From Pseudomonadota bacterium (GTDB lineage Bacteria > Desulfobacterota > Desulfovibrionia > Desulfovibrionales > Desulfovibrionaceae): 64,000 nt of DNA. The position numbers were made by a program, and so were the translations under genes. Below are positions 46,188 through 54,883 of the stretch, one piece after another; position 1 is the stretch's first letter, and the number at the start of each line of letters is the position of its first letter. The DNA lies in assembly GCA_023433925.1 (NCBI GenBank), contig JAEYTO010000026.1, forward strand, positions 38,099 through 102,098, written 5' to 3'. The notes below the pieces were generated by a model. The model had not been told where the DNA came from, did not search any database, and worked only from the letters and a program-made list of their open reading frames with translations.

Positions 46188-47261
46188 CTAGCTCCGAACG
46201 AACATGGCTTTCAGGATATCGACGGCCACATCCCTGCGCTGCTCGACATTGGATATCTCGTAGTGAGGGAGCAGGCCCGGAGATGTATTGATCTCGTTTA
46301 TTTTTCCTCCCGAGAGCGATGCCTCGGCCGTGATGTCGCGGCAGATGAAATCGACGCCGCTCAATTGGATGCCGATCGCGCGCGACGCGCGCACGGCCAT
46401 GTCGGACAGGCTCGGGTGGACGGAGTCGGTCACTTCCAGGGCGCCGCCGCCCAGGCTGTAGTTGCACTCCTTGCGGCACTCGATCAGCTCGCCGGCGGGC
46501 GGGACGTCGGCAAGGCTTCTTCCCTGCTGCGCCAGATAGCCCAGATCGGGCTTGATAGGCAGGAGGACCGGATGCAGGACGCGCTCGGGCAGTTGCAGAA
46601 GCTTGGCCATGCGCCTTTCGTTCTCCTTTTCGACAAGCCCCTTGAGCGTCGATTTCCCATCAGCCGTGACGAATGCGGGAACCCGCTTGACGACCGACAG
46701 GAGCGCGCCGCGACAGACCAGCATGCGGTAGTTGTCCCCAGGGACATACTCCTCGATCAGCACGGAGGGCGAATGGATGGAGGCCGCGAAAAAGGCCTCC
46801 CGGAATTTTTTGCGGTCATGAGCCGATATGCCGATCGTCACGCCAAGGCCGGAGCACGTATCCTTGGCGGGCTTGACCACGACCAGGCCACCAATCTTTC
46901 CGACAGCCCGCCGCGCCGCCTTGAAATCTCCCGATGGCACTTCATGGAAATCCGGCACCGGCAGGTCCTCCGCCCTGAACATGGTGGCGCAGAGCACCTT
47001 GTCCCCCGCGATTCTCAATGTCGGCACCGAGTCCAGGTCGGTGTACGCGCCGCACATGCGCCTCGCTTCATTTCCACGCCTGAATTCCAGCACCCTGCCC
47101 AGCCAGACATGGCTGATCCCGAGCTGCTCGGCGGCAGTCGTGAAGTAATGGTTGATGAGCGTTGTCATATAGGACGGCTGGCCGCACTTGCTGCTCAAGG
47201 CCTTCCGAGCATCCCGCGAAAGATGGTAAATCCCCTTCCGGATCGTCAGCTCCAGAGTCAT
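46188..47261 (-). CDS. Cyanophycin-synthetase-like ATP-grasp ligase
   Basis: A 357-residue ATP-grasp protein. The centre resembles the ATP-grasp half of cyanophycin synthetase: GGLVVVKPAKDTCSGLGVT, LIEEYVPGDNYRMLVCRGAL, VVKRVPAFVTADGKSTLKGL, and the metal-binding GVDFICRDI and INEINTSPGLLPHY. It lacks the C-terminal Mur-ligase half of that enzyme. It probably forms amide bonds with amino acids. With the GNAT gene 19 bases downstream and a second ATP-grasp it forms a three-gene module. Confidence 0.85.
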   Translation of the reverse strand: MTLELTIRKGIYHLSRDARKALSSKCGQPSYMTTLINHYFTTAAEQLGISHVWLGRVLEFRRGNEARRMCGAYTDLDSVPTLRIAGDKVLCATMFRAEDLPVPDFHEVPSGDFKAARRAVGKIGGLVVVKPAKDTCSGLGVTIGISAHDRKKFREAFFAASIHSPSVLIEEYVPGDNYRMLVCRGALLSVVKRVPAFVTADGKSTLKGLVEKENERRMAKLLQLPERVLHPVLLPIKPDLGYLAQQGRSLADVPPAGELIECRKECNYSLGGGALEVTDSVHPSLSDMAVRASRAIGIQLSGVDFICRDITAEASLSGGKINEINTSPGLLPHYEISNVEQRRDVAVDILKAMFVRS

Positions 47262-47282
47262 GCGCGCACGCCTCGCAGTTTT

Positions 47283-48536
47283 TTAGATGCTCATGTAAAG
47301 CTCTTGATATCGCCTTGCCATCTCCGGAAGCCCGAAGCCGCTCGCCCTGGCCGTCGCCTCGACGGCCAGCAGCTCGCGCAGCCCAGGATCGTCATGCAGC
47401 TCCGTAACTTTCTGGCACAACCCCTCGATGTCTCCAGGCTCGAACAGGAAGCCGTTGGCTCCGTCTTCCACCAGGCGCACGTTGCCTCCCACGCGGCTGA
47501 CCACGGCCGGGCAACCCGAGGCCATGGCCTCCAGGAGAGCCATGGATGTGCCTTCCGAATGAGAGGTCAGGACGAATACGTCCATGGCCCGCAATATCTC
47601 GGGAATATCCTGCCGCCGACCCAGGAAGAGGATGCGGTCGCCCAGCTTGCGCCGCCTGGCGTCCGCGATGATCCGCTCTCCGCCCTCGCTCGGCGGCGCC
47701 ACCAGCACGTACCTGAGCCGGGGCAGCCGCACGGAAAGCCGCTCGACCATGTCCAGTTGCATCTCGATGTTCTTCACGGGAAAGAAGCGCGTCACGGAAC
47801 CGGCCACGAAGCTGTCGGGGGCCAGGCCCAGGCGTCTCCTGGCCTCCTCCTTGCCCAGGGGAATCCGGAAGCGGGAGGTGTCGATGCCGTTCATGATGAC
47901 ATCGACCTTCTCCGCCCCGATCCCGAAGCGGGTCTCGAACTCACGCCGGATGTCCTCCGAGACGGCGACGATGCGAGAGGTGAATGCGGCCAAGGTCTTG
48001 ACCATGATGCGCAAAGGCAGGCTCACGTGCTCGAAGTGTCCGTGCTTGGTGAAGACGACCTTCAGCCGCCCGCCCGTGGCCATGCGCGCCAGGACGGCCG
48101 TCTGCCAGGCGAACAGGTCGTGGCAGTGCAGAACCTGGCCCTGCTCGCGCCTGACGGCGGCGAGCAGGGCCCGCACGCCGGAGAACCGGGTCGCTTCCCC
48201 GGCCAGATGGTCCGCGTACACGCTCACCCCGGCGGACGCGATTTCCTCACTGAAAATTCCGGCCTTGCGCAGCACGCAGACCGATTGCCTCGTCCCAGCG
48301 TGGGGCCGGGTGACCAGGCTCTTGACCACCTGCTCCATCCCGCCTACCCGCAGAAGCGACACGCAATGCACGATGCCAGGCTGCGTCTTGCTGCTCACGC
48401 CCTCCACGTTCCCCATGGCTTGCGCGAGTGCATCGTCCTGTTGGCCGAACAGGACGGGAGCGGCTTGCCGGCAGACCCGGCGGTCTTGATGGCCCCGCAG
48501 GGCGTTCAGTATCGAGGCGCGGCTCAAGCGGGACAT
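47283..48536 (-). CDS. GT4 glycosyltransferase
   Basis: A 417-residue GT-B enzyme. N-terminal acceptor domain with VSLLRVGGMEQVVKSL; C-terminal donor domain with VTRFFPVKN, LGRRQDIPEIL, and the EX7E-type SEGTSMALLEAMASGCP. GGGAGAAGG precedes the ATG at 48536; the 60 residues before IVHCVSLL are extra and may not all be translated. It overlaps the preceding gene by 13 bases. Donor sugar unknown. Confidence 0.88.
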   Translation of the reverse strand: MSRLSRASILNALRGHQDRRVCRQAAPVLFGQQDDALAQAMGNVEGVSSKTQPGIVHCVSLLRVGGMEQVVKSLVTRPHAGTRQSVCVLRKAGIFSEEIASAGVSVYADHLAGEATRFSGVRALLAAVRREQGQVLHCHDLFAWQTAVLARMATGGRLKVVFTKHGHFEHVSLPLRIMVKTLAAFTSRIVAVSEDIRREFETRFGIGAEKVDVIMNGIDTSRFRIPLGKEEARRRLGLAPDSFVAGSVTRFFPVKNIEMQLDMVERLSVRLPRLRYVLVAPPSEGGERIIADARRRKLGDRILFLGRRQDIPEILRAMDVFVLTSHSEGTSMALLEAMASGCPAVVSRVGGNVRLVEDGANGFLFEPGDIEGLCQKVTELHDDPGLRELLAVEATARASGFGLPEMARRYQELYMSI

Positions 48537-49654
48537 GCCTTCTCCCTGCACATGGCGCTGAACATGTCCTTGAGGATGGGCTCGATCTCGGCCCAGGAGA
48601 ACTGGCGCGTGGTCATGAGGCCGGCTCTGGCCAGCCGCGCGCCCAGTTCGGGCTCCCGGACGACCCTGAGGGCCGCCTCGGCCAGGCCCTGCCAATCGCC
48701 CACCGGGACGAGCAGGCCGTTTTGCCCGTCCTGGACCAGATAAGGTATTCCGCCGGCGGCGGTGGACACGACCGGAACGCCGCTGGCGAACGCCTCGAGG
48801 ATGGCTCCGGGCAGGTTATCGACGCTGGAGGCATTGAGCAGGACATCGTGCCGCGCATAGACCTTCTGAATGCCCTGGTGATCGACCTGCCCCAGGAAGC
48901 GGACTGAATCCGCAAGACCCAGCTCGCGGGCGAGCTGCCCGAGCATCTCCATCTGGCTTCCGGCCCCCACGACGCTGAGGACCGCCTCGGGGCAACGCGC
49001 ATTGATCACCGCGAAGGCGCGAATGACGCCATCGACGCCGTAGATGGGCTCAAGCTTGCGGGTCACCAGGAACCTGGGCCTGAAGCGTTCGCGCTCGATG
49101 TAGGTGAACTGCTCCACGTCGGCGATGTTCGGCACGATGACCGTCTCCAGGCCGAGGGTGTCCCGGAACACGTCGCGCAGGAACGCCGACGGCGTGCTTA
49201 TCCTGTCCGCCAGGCGCATGCTTAGGCGCACGAGCGGCCCATGGCGGTTGAAGAACGCGCGCGCGCCTCCTCCCCGGGCGCTCAAAACGAGCGGCTTGCC
49301 GTGCAGGCGGATGAGGATCATGGCCGGGAGGGTCACCCAGAAGAAGAAGTTGACGAAGCTGGTGAGGAAATAGACGGCTTCCGTGCGCCCCAGGGCACGG
49401 TGAAGATCGCGGAGGAACAGGGCCAGGCTCGCGAGGGTCCGCACGTAAGGCACGCGCGCGATGAAGCCGCGAGGAGCCGCATCGAGGGGGTTCGTCCGCA
49501 CGCGCTCCACCGTCACGCCGTCCGCCTCAAGGGCATGCGCCAGCTTGTCCGCCTGCACGGCCATGCCCCCGAAAGGAGGAGGGAAAGGGGACACCAGGCA
49601 GAGGCTCCGGACAGGGAAGCCCGTGTCTCCCGCCCGTGGGTCAACCCGGCTCAT
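48524..49654 (-). CDS. GT4 glycosyltransferase
   Basis: A 376-residue GT-B enzyme. LVSPFPPPFGGMAVQADKLA is the nucleotide-free N-terminal start; the donor domain has FLVTRKLEPIYGVD, LGQVDHQGIQKVY, and VDNLPGAILEAFASGVPVVS, where the first Glu of EX7E is replaced by Asn/Leu context, seen in some GT4 members. Overlaps the polymerase/ligase gene by four bases. Confidence 0.9.
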   Translation of the reverse strand: MSRVDPRAGDTGFPVRSLCLVSPFPPPFGGMAVQADKLAHALEADGVTVERVRTNPLDAAPRGFIARVPYVRTLASLALFLRDLHRALGRTEAVYFLTSFVNFFFWVTLPAMILIRLHGKPLVLSARGGGARAFFNRHGPLVRLSMRLADRISTPSAFLRDVFRDTLGLETVIVPNIADVEQFTYIERERFRPRFLVTRKLEPIYGVDGVIRAFAVINARCPEAVLSVVGAGSQMEMLGQLARELGLADSVRFLGQVDHQGIQKVYARHDVLLNASSVDNLPGAILEAFASGVPVVSTAAGGIPYLVQDGQNGLLVPVGDWQGLAEAALRVVREPELGARLARAGLMTTRQFSWAEIEPILKDMFSAMCREKACPA

Positions 49655-50997
49655 ATGCGGACCTCCTCGGAAATCAGCTGCGCGCTCAATTCCGCCTCCC
49701 GCGCGGGCATCGCCGCCTGTCTTGCGTCCGCCAGCTCGTTGTCCAGGGCCCGCTTGAGGAATACCGGCAGCATGAGCAGCCAGTAGAACTCCTCGACATA
49801 GACCGAGGAGATGAAGACCGCAGCCGTGAGATAGATGACCATCGCGGCGCCGGCCGTGAACGCATGCACCCTGTAGATCTCGGCCATGCCCGGCGGCAGC
49901 GCGGCGGCCTGGCGCGTGATGGCGCTCAACATCGCGAAGCCTCCGAGCACGAGGAGCAGCAGGACGATCGCCCCCTGCACGCCAAGCTCCGCCAGGCAGC
50001 GCAGGTATGTGTTGTGCGTGTCCATGCCGGCCATGCTCGGGGCATAGTCGCCGATGTATTGGAAGAATCCGCCGACCCCGACGCCCAGGGGATAATCGGC
50101 GGCCATCTCAAGGGCTCCCCGCCAGGCGTCCAGGCGGCCCTGGGCCGATGTGTCCACCTCGTCCGCCTGCATGGTCCGCATGCGCTCCCAGAAACCGTCA
50201 TCGACCAGCAGCACGGAGGCGCCGCAGAGCCCGAGAATCATGAGGGCGATGAACCGCTTGCGATGGCTCCCGAGCCGGGGCGATTTGATGACGGCCCAGA
50301 CTAGGCCGACGAACAGGGCCAGGAAGGCCCCCCGCGAACGGGTCATGACGATGGAGTTGGCGACCAGCACCCCGGTGACGAGGCACAGCCCCTTGGCCTT
50401 CCATCCCCCGAGCAGATAGAGCCCGCCGAGCAGCGGCAGGAGCAGGCCGAAATGGGCGGCCAGGAAGTTGCCCTCGCTGAAATCCGATCCGCCCACGCCG
50501 GCGTGCAAGCGCCCGCCCTGCATGACGCCTCCGCCGGTATGGAGCTCCATGGCCAGGAAAAGGCCCGACAGCACGAAGCACCAGAGCAGGCCCTCATACC
50601 TTTTGCGTGTCGTGACGATATGGCTGGCCAACAGGATGAACCCGACCAGCTTGGCCATCTTGAGGACATTGTAATGGACCTCCTCGCCGGCCTGGCCCAG
50701 GAAGATGGACAGGACGACAACGAGCAGGAACGCCAGGAGCAGCTTCTCCTGGAGAAAGAAGGCCCTGCCGAAACGCAGCTTCCGGTTGTGCACCAGGAAG
50801 CCGGCCAAGGTCACCAGGCCTAGTATCAGGCTGTAGCGATACGCCCAGCCCGGAAGATAGCTGCCCCACCATTGGCCGAGCGGGTTCACGTTATAGGTGA
50901 CGAGATAGGCGTAGACCCCCAGCAGCGGCGTATACACGACGCCGCCCAAGGACGCCGTGCCGAACATCATCAGGTAGAGAATCGTCTTCAGGGGCAT
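49651..50997 (-). CDS. O-antigen polymerase/ligase family (Wzy-like)
   Basis: A 448-residue polytopic inner-membrane protein with about eleven hydrophobic segments. The large periplasmic loop carries MTRSRGAFLALF and GRLDAWRGALEMAADYPLGVGVGG, the Wzy_C/O-antigen ligase signature, followed by DTHNTYLRCLAELG. In an XrtA locus it probably polymerises repeat units. GAGG precedes the ATG. Ten bases after the deacetylase gene. Confidence 0.88.
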   Translation of the reverse strand: MPLKTILYLMMFGTASLGGVVYTPLLGVYAYLVTYNVNPLGQWWGSYLPGWAYRYSLILGLVTLAGFLVHNRKLRFGRAFFLQEKLLLAFLLVVVLSIFLGQAGEEVHYNVLKMAKLVGFILLASHIVTTRKRYEGLLWCFVLSGLFLAMELHTGGGVMQGGRLHAGVGGSDFSEGNFLAAHFGLLLPLLGGLYLLGGWKAKGLCLVTGVLVANSIVMTRSRGAFLALFVGLVWAVIKSPRLGSHRKRFIALMILGLCGASVLLVDDGFWERMRTMQADEVDTSAQGRLDAWRGALEMAADYPLGVGVGGFFQYIGDYAPSMAGMDTHNTYLRCLAELGVQGAIVLLLLVLGGFAMLSAITRQAAALPPGMAEIYRVHAFTAGAAMVIYLTAAVFISSVYVEEFYWLLMLPVFLKRALDNELADARQAAMPAREAELSAQLISEEVRI

Positions 50998-51007
50998 GCT
51001 TGCCTCA

Positions 51008-51973
51008 TCAACGCCTGTTGGCGAGCAGCGGGTCCAGACGCCCGCTGATCTCCAACATGTGCATCGGTATGGGGAACCTGGCTCGCAGCCCCCGATAGTC
51101 CGACATGTTGCGGCGGGCCAACTCATGGGCGCTCGCCCCGAGGGAATTGCTTCCGAAACGGGTTGTGACCGCATAGGCATAGCCGGCGTCCCTGGCCTGC
51201 CTGGCGATGTCGGAAGTGTACGCGCCGCGGGGATACGAAAAGCCCTGCACGGGACAGCCCAGGTCGCTCTCCAGGCAGGCCTTGGAGTCGCGCAGTTCCG
51301 CCACCGCTTCCGGCAACGACAGGTCGGTGAGCGGCGCATGGCTCATGGAGTGGGAGCCCACCTCGAACCCGTCGCGCACGAGCGTGCGCGCGTCAGCCAT
51401 GGACATGAGCAGGCCCGGTCCATCATAAGCGCCGAACCGGGCTTCGAGTTGCCCGAGGAAAATATCCCGGACGGCCCTGCCCGCACCATTGAGCGCGGCG
51501 ACGACCTTTCTGCACAGGCAGCCGACGGCCTGGACATCCGCCGGCTCCCTGACGACCTGAAGCGGCCCGAGGCCCAATCGTTGCGCCCAGGGTCCAAGAA
51601 ACTCATGGAACTCGCCGGTTCGCTGCCGGGCGACGTGAAACAGCCGGTCCCACCAGTATGCCGAGCCGTCCCGGACAGGCGTGACCGGTATGAAGAACGT
51701 GGCGGGAAGCCCTTCCTTCAGCAGGATGGCCCGAGCCAGGTGGAAATTGTCCGCATAGCCGTCGTCGAATGTCAGGGCCACGGCCGGCCGCCGCGGACCG
51801 CCGCCGCTGAATGCCCTGATCGCCTCGCGCAGCGGCAGGATCTGATAATGGCGTTTCAAGCTCCTCAACAGCCTGGAGAAAATCCCCACCGACATGGCCA
51901 TCGGAGGAATGAAATAGGACTCCCCCTCGGGAAGAATCCGGTGAAAGGTCAGGATCTCAAGACGTGACGACAT
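51008..51973 (-). CDS. Polysaccharide deacetylase
   Basis: A 321-residue carbohydrate-esterase-4 protein. ALTFDDGYADNFHLA contains the catalytic and metal Asp, GFEVGSHSMSHAPLTDL the metal His residues, and FSYPRGAYTSD the Arg motif. No signal peptide at the preferred start 51973; a longer reading to 52081 has none either. It is the third deacetylase-type gene of the locus and resembles the exosortase-associated group less than the gene at 35745. Confidence 0.88.
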   Translation of the reverse strand: MSSRLEILTFHRILPEGESYFIPPMAMSVGIFSRLLRSLKRHYQILPLREAIRAFSGGGPRRPAVALTFDDGYADNFHLARAILLKEGLPATFFIPVTPVRDGSAYWWDRLFHVARQRTGEFHEFLGPWAQRLGLGPLQVVREPADVQAVGCLCRKVVAALNGAGRAVRDIFLGQLEARFGAYDGPGLLMSMADARTLVRDGFEVGSHSMSHAPLTDLSLPEAVAELRDSKACLESDLGCPVQGFSYPRGAYTSDIARQARDAGYAYAVTTRFGSNSLGASAHELARRNMSDYRGLRARFPIPMHMLEISGRLDPLLANRR

Positions 51974-52077
51974 GCCTGCCTTGCTCCGGTGCGATTGCGC
52001 CGCACGGCATTGCGTCGCACGGCCGGGGTTGCGCCTGCCGCCGGCGTCGGCATGCATGCATGGGACATCCTTGCGGA

Positions 52078-53571
52078 TCATGACTTAAGCCTTCCGTATT
52101 GCAGGGCATTGCGACGGATCGCCACGACCTGTCCCGCGAGGATCGCCTTGATCTTGGATATCTCCTCGGGCCGGAAGAAGCCGGACAGGAGCAGGAGGGG
52201 GAAAAAGGCCATGAGCAGCGCCGCCTTCATGGCCAGGGACGCGGGCACGGAGGTGTCCATGCCCAGCGAGAGCAGGTGCACGACGATGGCGACGATCAAG
52301 ACCCGGAGCACCCGGCCCCACTCGTAGCGAATGGCCGCGACCTTCTGGGACATCCTGTAGGAGAAGATCGCGAGCAGGAGGAAGCTCAACACCGTCGCCA
52401 TGGCGGCCCCGAAAATGCCGAGCCATGGCACGAGCATGAAGCTGAGCCCGATATTGAAGGCGGCCACCAGCATCTTCGTGTATGCGCTGTATTTTGTCTG
52501 GAAGCTCACAAGGAACCCGAGATCGAAGAAATCGCAGCAGCCCTTCAGCACGTAGGCCGCGACGATGATGAACACGAAGGCCGCGGCGCCCTGGTAGCTC
52601 TCCGGAGCCATGATGGCGATGATCTCCTGGATGGGCAGGGAGATGCACAAGCCGGCATAGACCATGACCAGGAATATGTACGTGAAGTATTTCCCGCAGA
52701 TGGCTGCGGCGTCCTTTGTCTTGGCGATGTCGAACCTCTGGATGTTCCAGATCCTGAAGATGGGACCGATGACGATGACGGAGATGATCATTCCGAACTT
52801 GTAGCCCAGGGAATACATCCCGAGCTGCTCAAGCCCGCAATACTCCCTGAGGATGAACCTGTCGGCGTTGTGGATCGCAAGCATGGCGAACGTGGCCGGC
52901 AGAAGCGGCAGGCCGTAGCGGACCATCTCCTTGAGCTTGGCCCTGGAAAAGCTGGTCGAGAAGCAGGACCTGGTCGAGAAGAGCAGCAGGAGCAGATTGA
53001 AAATCCGGCCCAGCAGCGCGCTTATGAAGAACCCGTGCACCCCCCAGCCCATGAAGCCGATCAGGGCTATGTTCAGGGACAGGTAGGTCACGAAGGTGGC
53101 CAGGCTTATGGAAACCAGTTGCCCCGACTTCTTCTGGGCCTGGAGGATGGACTGCGGGACCGACAGGACCACTTCGACGATGAAGGCCAGCAGCACGAGA
53201 TGGAACAGCTTCCCGAACTCATCCGTGCCGAGCAGCGCCCTGGATATGAAATCCACATTCAGCATGAGGATGGCATAGAACAGCACCGATACAAGCAGGA
53301 CAGAGCACAAGGCCGTCGAGCAGACCTCCCTCCTGTCCCCTGAATCCTCGTACTTGATGTAGAACCGGCTCAAGGCGGAGCTGATGCCCATGCCCGCGAG
53401 CATGGAGATGACGATCATGAACAGATCGACGATCTCGATCAACCCGTACTCACCCGGCGTCAGGTAGTGGGTATAGAAGGGAATCATGAAAAAGCCGACG
53501 CCCTTCTGAAGCACAACCCCCAGGCTGTACACGGAAGAATGTTTTATCGTCTGCTTCAGATAACCGTACAT
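52078..53571 (-). CDS. Wzx-type polysaccharide flippase
   Basis: A 497-residue MOP-superfamily transporter with about fourteen membrane segments. It begins KHSSVYSLGVVLQKGVGFFM and FYTHYLTPGEYGLIEIVDL, the usual first-helix pattern of Wzx/RfbX. Basic loops (SRAKLKEMVRYGLPLL) face the cytoplasm. It likely moves lipid-linked repeat units across the inner membrane for the polymerase encoded downstream. Longer in-frame extension to 54147 overlaps a glycosyltransferase gene and is rejected. Confidence 0.9.
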   Translation of the reverse strand: MYGYLKQTIKHSSVYSLGVVLQKGVGFFMIPFYTHYLTPGEYGLIEIVDLFMIVISMLAGMGISSALSRFYIKYEDSGDRREVCSTALCSVLLVSVLFYAILMLNVDFISRALLGTDEFGKLFHLVLLAFIVEVVLSVPQSILQAQKKSGQLVSISLATFVTYLSLNIALIGFMGWGVHGFFISALLGRIFNLLLLLFSTRSCFSTSFSRAKLKEMVRYGLPLLPATFAMLAIHNADRFILREYCGLEQLGMYSLGYKFGMIISVIVIGPIFRIWNIQRFDIAKTKDAAAICGKYFTYIFLVMVYAGLCISLPIQEIIAIMAPESYQGAAAFVFIIVAAYVLKGCCDFFDLGFLVSFQTKYSAYTKMLVAAFNIGLSFMLVPWLGIFGAAMATVLSFLLLAIFSYRMSQKVAAIRYEWGRVLRVLIVAIVVHLLSLGMDTSVPASLAMKAALLMAFFPLLLLSGFFRPEEISKIKAILAGQVVAIRRNALQYGRLKS

Positions 53572-53576
53572 CACGC

Positions 53577-54881
53577 TTATTCCGAAGCGGCATGGCTGGC
53601 CATGCCGCTTCCGTCGGCTCCCGCGGGTTTGGCCGGCCCGACGACCATTCGTCCAGGCTGCCGGCCCGCATCCCGCCCGCCGAGAACATGCGCATAGACA
53701 TCCAGGTAGGCGGCCGTGGTACGCGCCCAGGTGTGGTGCGCCCGCACCCAGGCCGGGCCGTTCCCCCGCAGCTTCTCCCGCAGGCCTTCGTCCCGCGCCG
53801 CCCGCAGAAGGCCGCTGGTCAAGGCGTCCAGATCGCCGGCCTCGAAGAGCAGGCCGGTTTCGCCGTCCCTGATCAACTCCTTGTTGCCCCCCACGTCGCT
53901 GGCCACCAGTATCTTGCCCATGGCCATGGCTTCGAGCGGCTTGAGCGGCGTGACGAGCTCGGTCAGGCGCATGCGCTGGCGGGGATACGCCAGCACGTCC
54001 ATCATGGCGTAGACTCCCGGAATCCGCTGGTGCGGAATGCGGCCCGGCATGACCACTTCCTTCTCGATGCCCAGCTCGCGCGCGAGTTCCCGCAAGGAGG
54101 CCTCCATCTCGCCCCCGCCCACCAGGAGTAGGGCCGTGTCCGGGCATTCCAGGCGCACGCGCGCGAACGCGCGCACGAGAAGCTCAAGTCCCTCGTAGCG
54201 GTAGAAGGAGCCGATGAAACCGATGACCCGCTTGCCCTGGAGCCCCCACTTTTCCCGGAACTCGGCGTCCGGCGGACAGGAGGTGAAGCTGTCGGGGTCG
54301 ATGCCGTTGAAGATGGGCGTGAGCTTGGCCTCGGGTATGCCGCGGCCCACCAGATCCCGCTTGAGTCCTTCGCACAGGATGCAGACGTGGTCGGCACGGC
54401 GGCAGGCCCACGTCTCGACGGCCTTGGTCAAGCGGTACTTCCAGCTGTTCTCGGCATAAGCGCCGTGATCGACGGCCGCGTCCTCCCAGAAGGCCCGGAT
54501 CTCGTACACGACCGGAATACCCAGCTTCCGGCCCGCCCACAGGGCGGGCAAGGCGTTGAGCACCGGGGAATGGGCGTGCAGGACATCGGGCTTCTCCCTT
54601 GCGGCCACATCAAGGATGCGCCCGACCAGGGCCCGCATGAGCCTTGCCTCCGTGATGAACGGGAACCGCGTGGCCCGGATGCCGCCGGTGCGGTGGTAGG
54701 ACACGCCTCCGATCCATTCCTGCTCTTTCCACTCGCCTTTCCAGCTCTCCTCGTGCTTGGGGGAAGTCACGACCACGGGCTGGAGGCCCCGCTGCCGCTG
54801 GGCATGGAAAATCTCCTGGCTGCGGAAGGTGTATCCGCTATGCAGCGGGAGGCTGTGATCGAGAATGTGCAGTATGCGCAT
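53577..54881 (-). CDS. Exosortase-associated GT4 glycosyltransferase
   Basis: A 434-residue GT-B enzyme. MRILHILDHSLPLHSGYTFR is the start typical of the exosortase A-associated group; the donor domain has FIGSFYRYEGLELLVRAF, MPGRIPHQRIPG, and TPLKPLEAMAMGKILVASD with the conserved Glu. The last 40 residues are Gly/Ala-rich and likely disordered. Start 54881 is two bases after the neighbour's stop codon. Confidence 0.92.
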   Translation of the reverse strand: MRILHILDHSLPLHSGYTFRSQEIFHAQRQRGLQPVVVTSPKHEESWKGEWKEQEWIGGVSYHRTGGIRATRFPFITEARLMRALVGRILDVAAREKPDVLHAHSPVLNALPALWAGRKLGIPVVYEIRAFWEDAAVDHGAYAENSWKYRLTKAVETWACRRADHVCILCEGLKRDLVGRGIPEAKLTPIFNGIDPDSFTSCPPDAEFREKWGLQGKRVIGFIGSFYRYEGLELLVRAFARVRLECPDTALLLVGGGEMEASLRELARELGIEKEVVMPGRIPHQRIPGVYAMMDVLAYPRQRMRLTELVTPLKPLEAMAMGKILVASDVGGNKELIRDGETGLLFEAGDLDALTSGLLRAARDEGLREKLRGNGPAWVRAHHTWARTTAAYLDVYAHVLGGRDAGRQPGRMVVGPAKPAGADGSGMASHAASE

Positions 54882-54883
54882 GG

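Noticed and set aside
46134..48743. An 869-codon plus-strand frame across 46.1-48.7 kb
   Set aside because: It lies opposite three convincing minus-strand genes (GNAT, ATP-grasp, GT4) and has the composition of an antisense frame.
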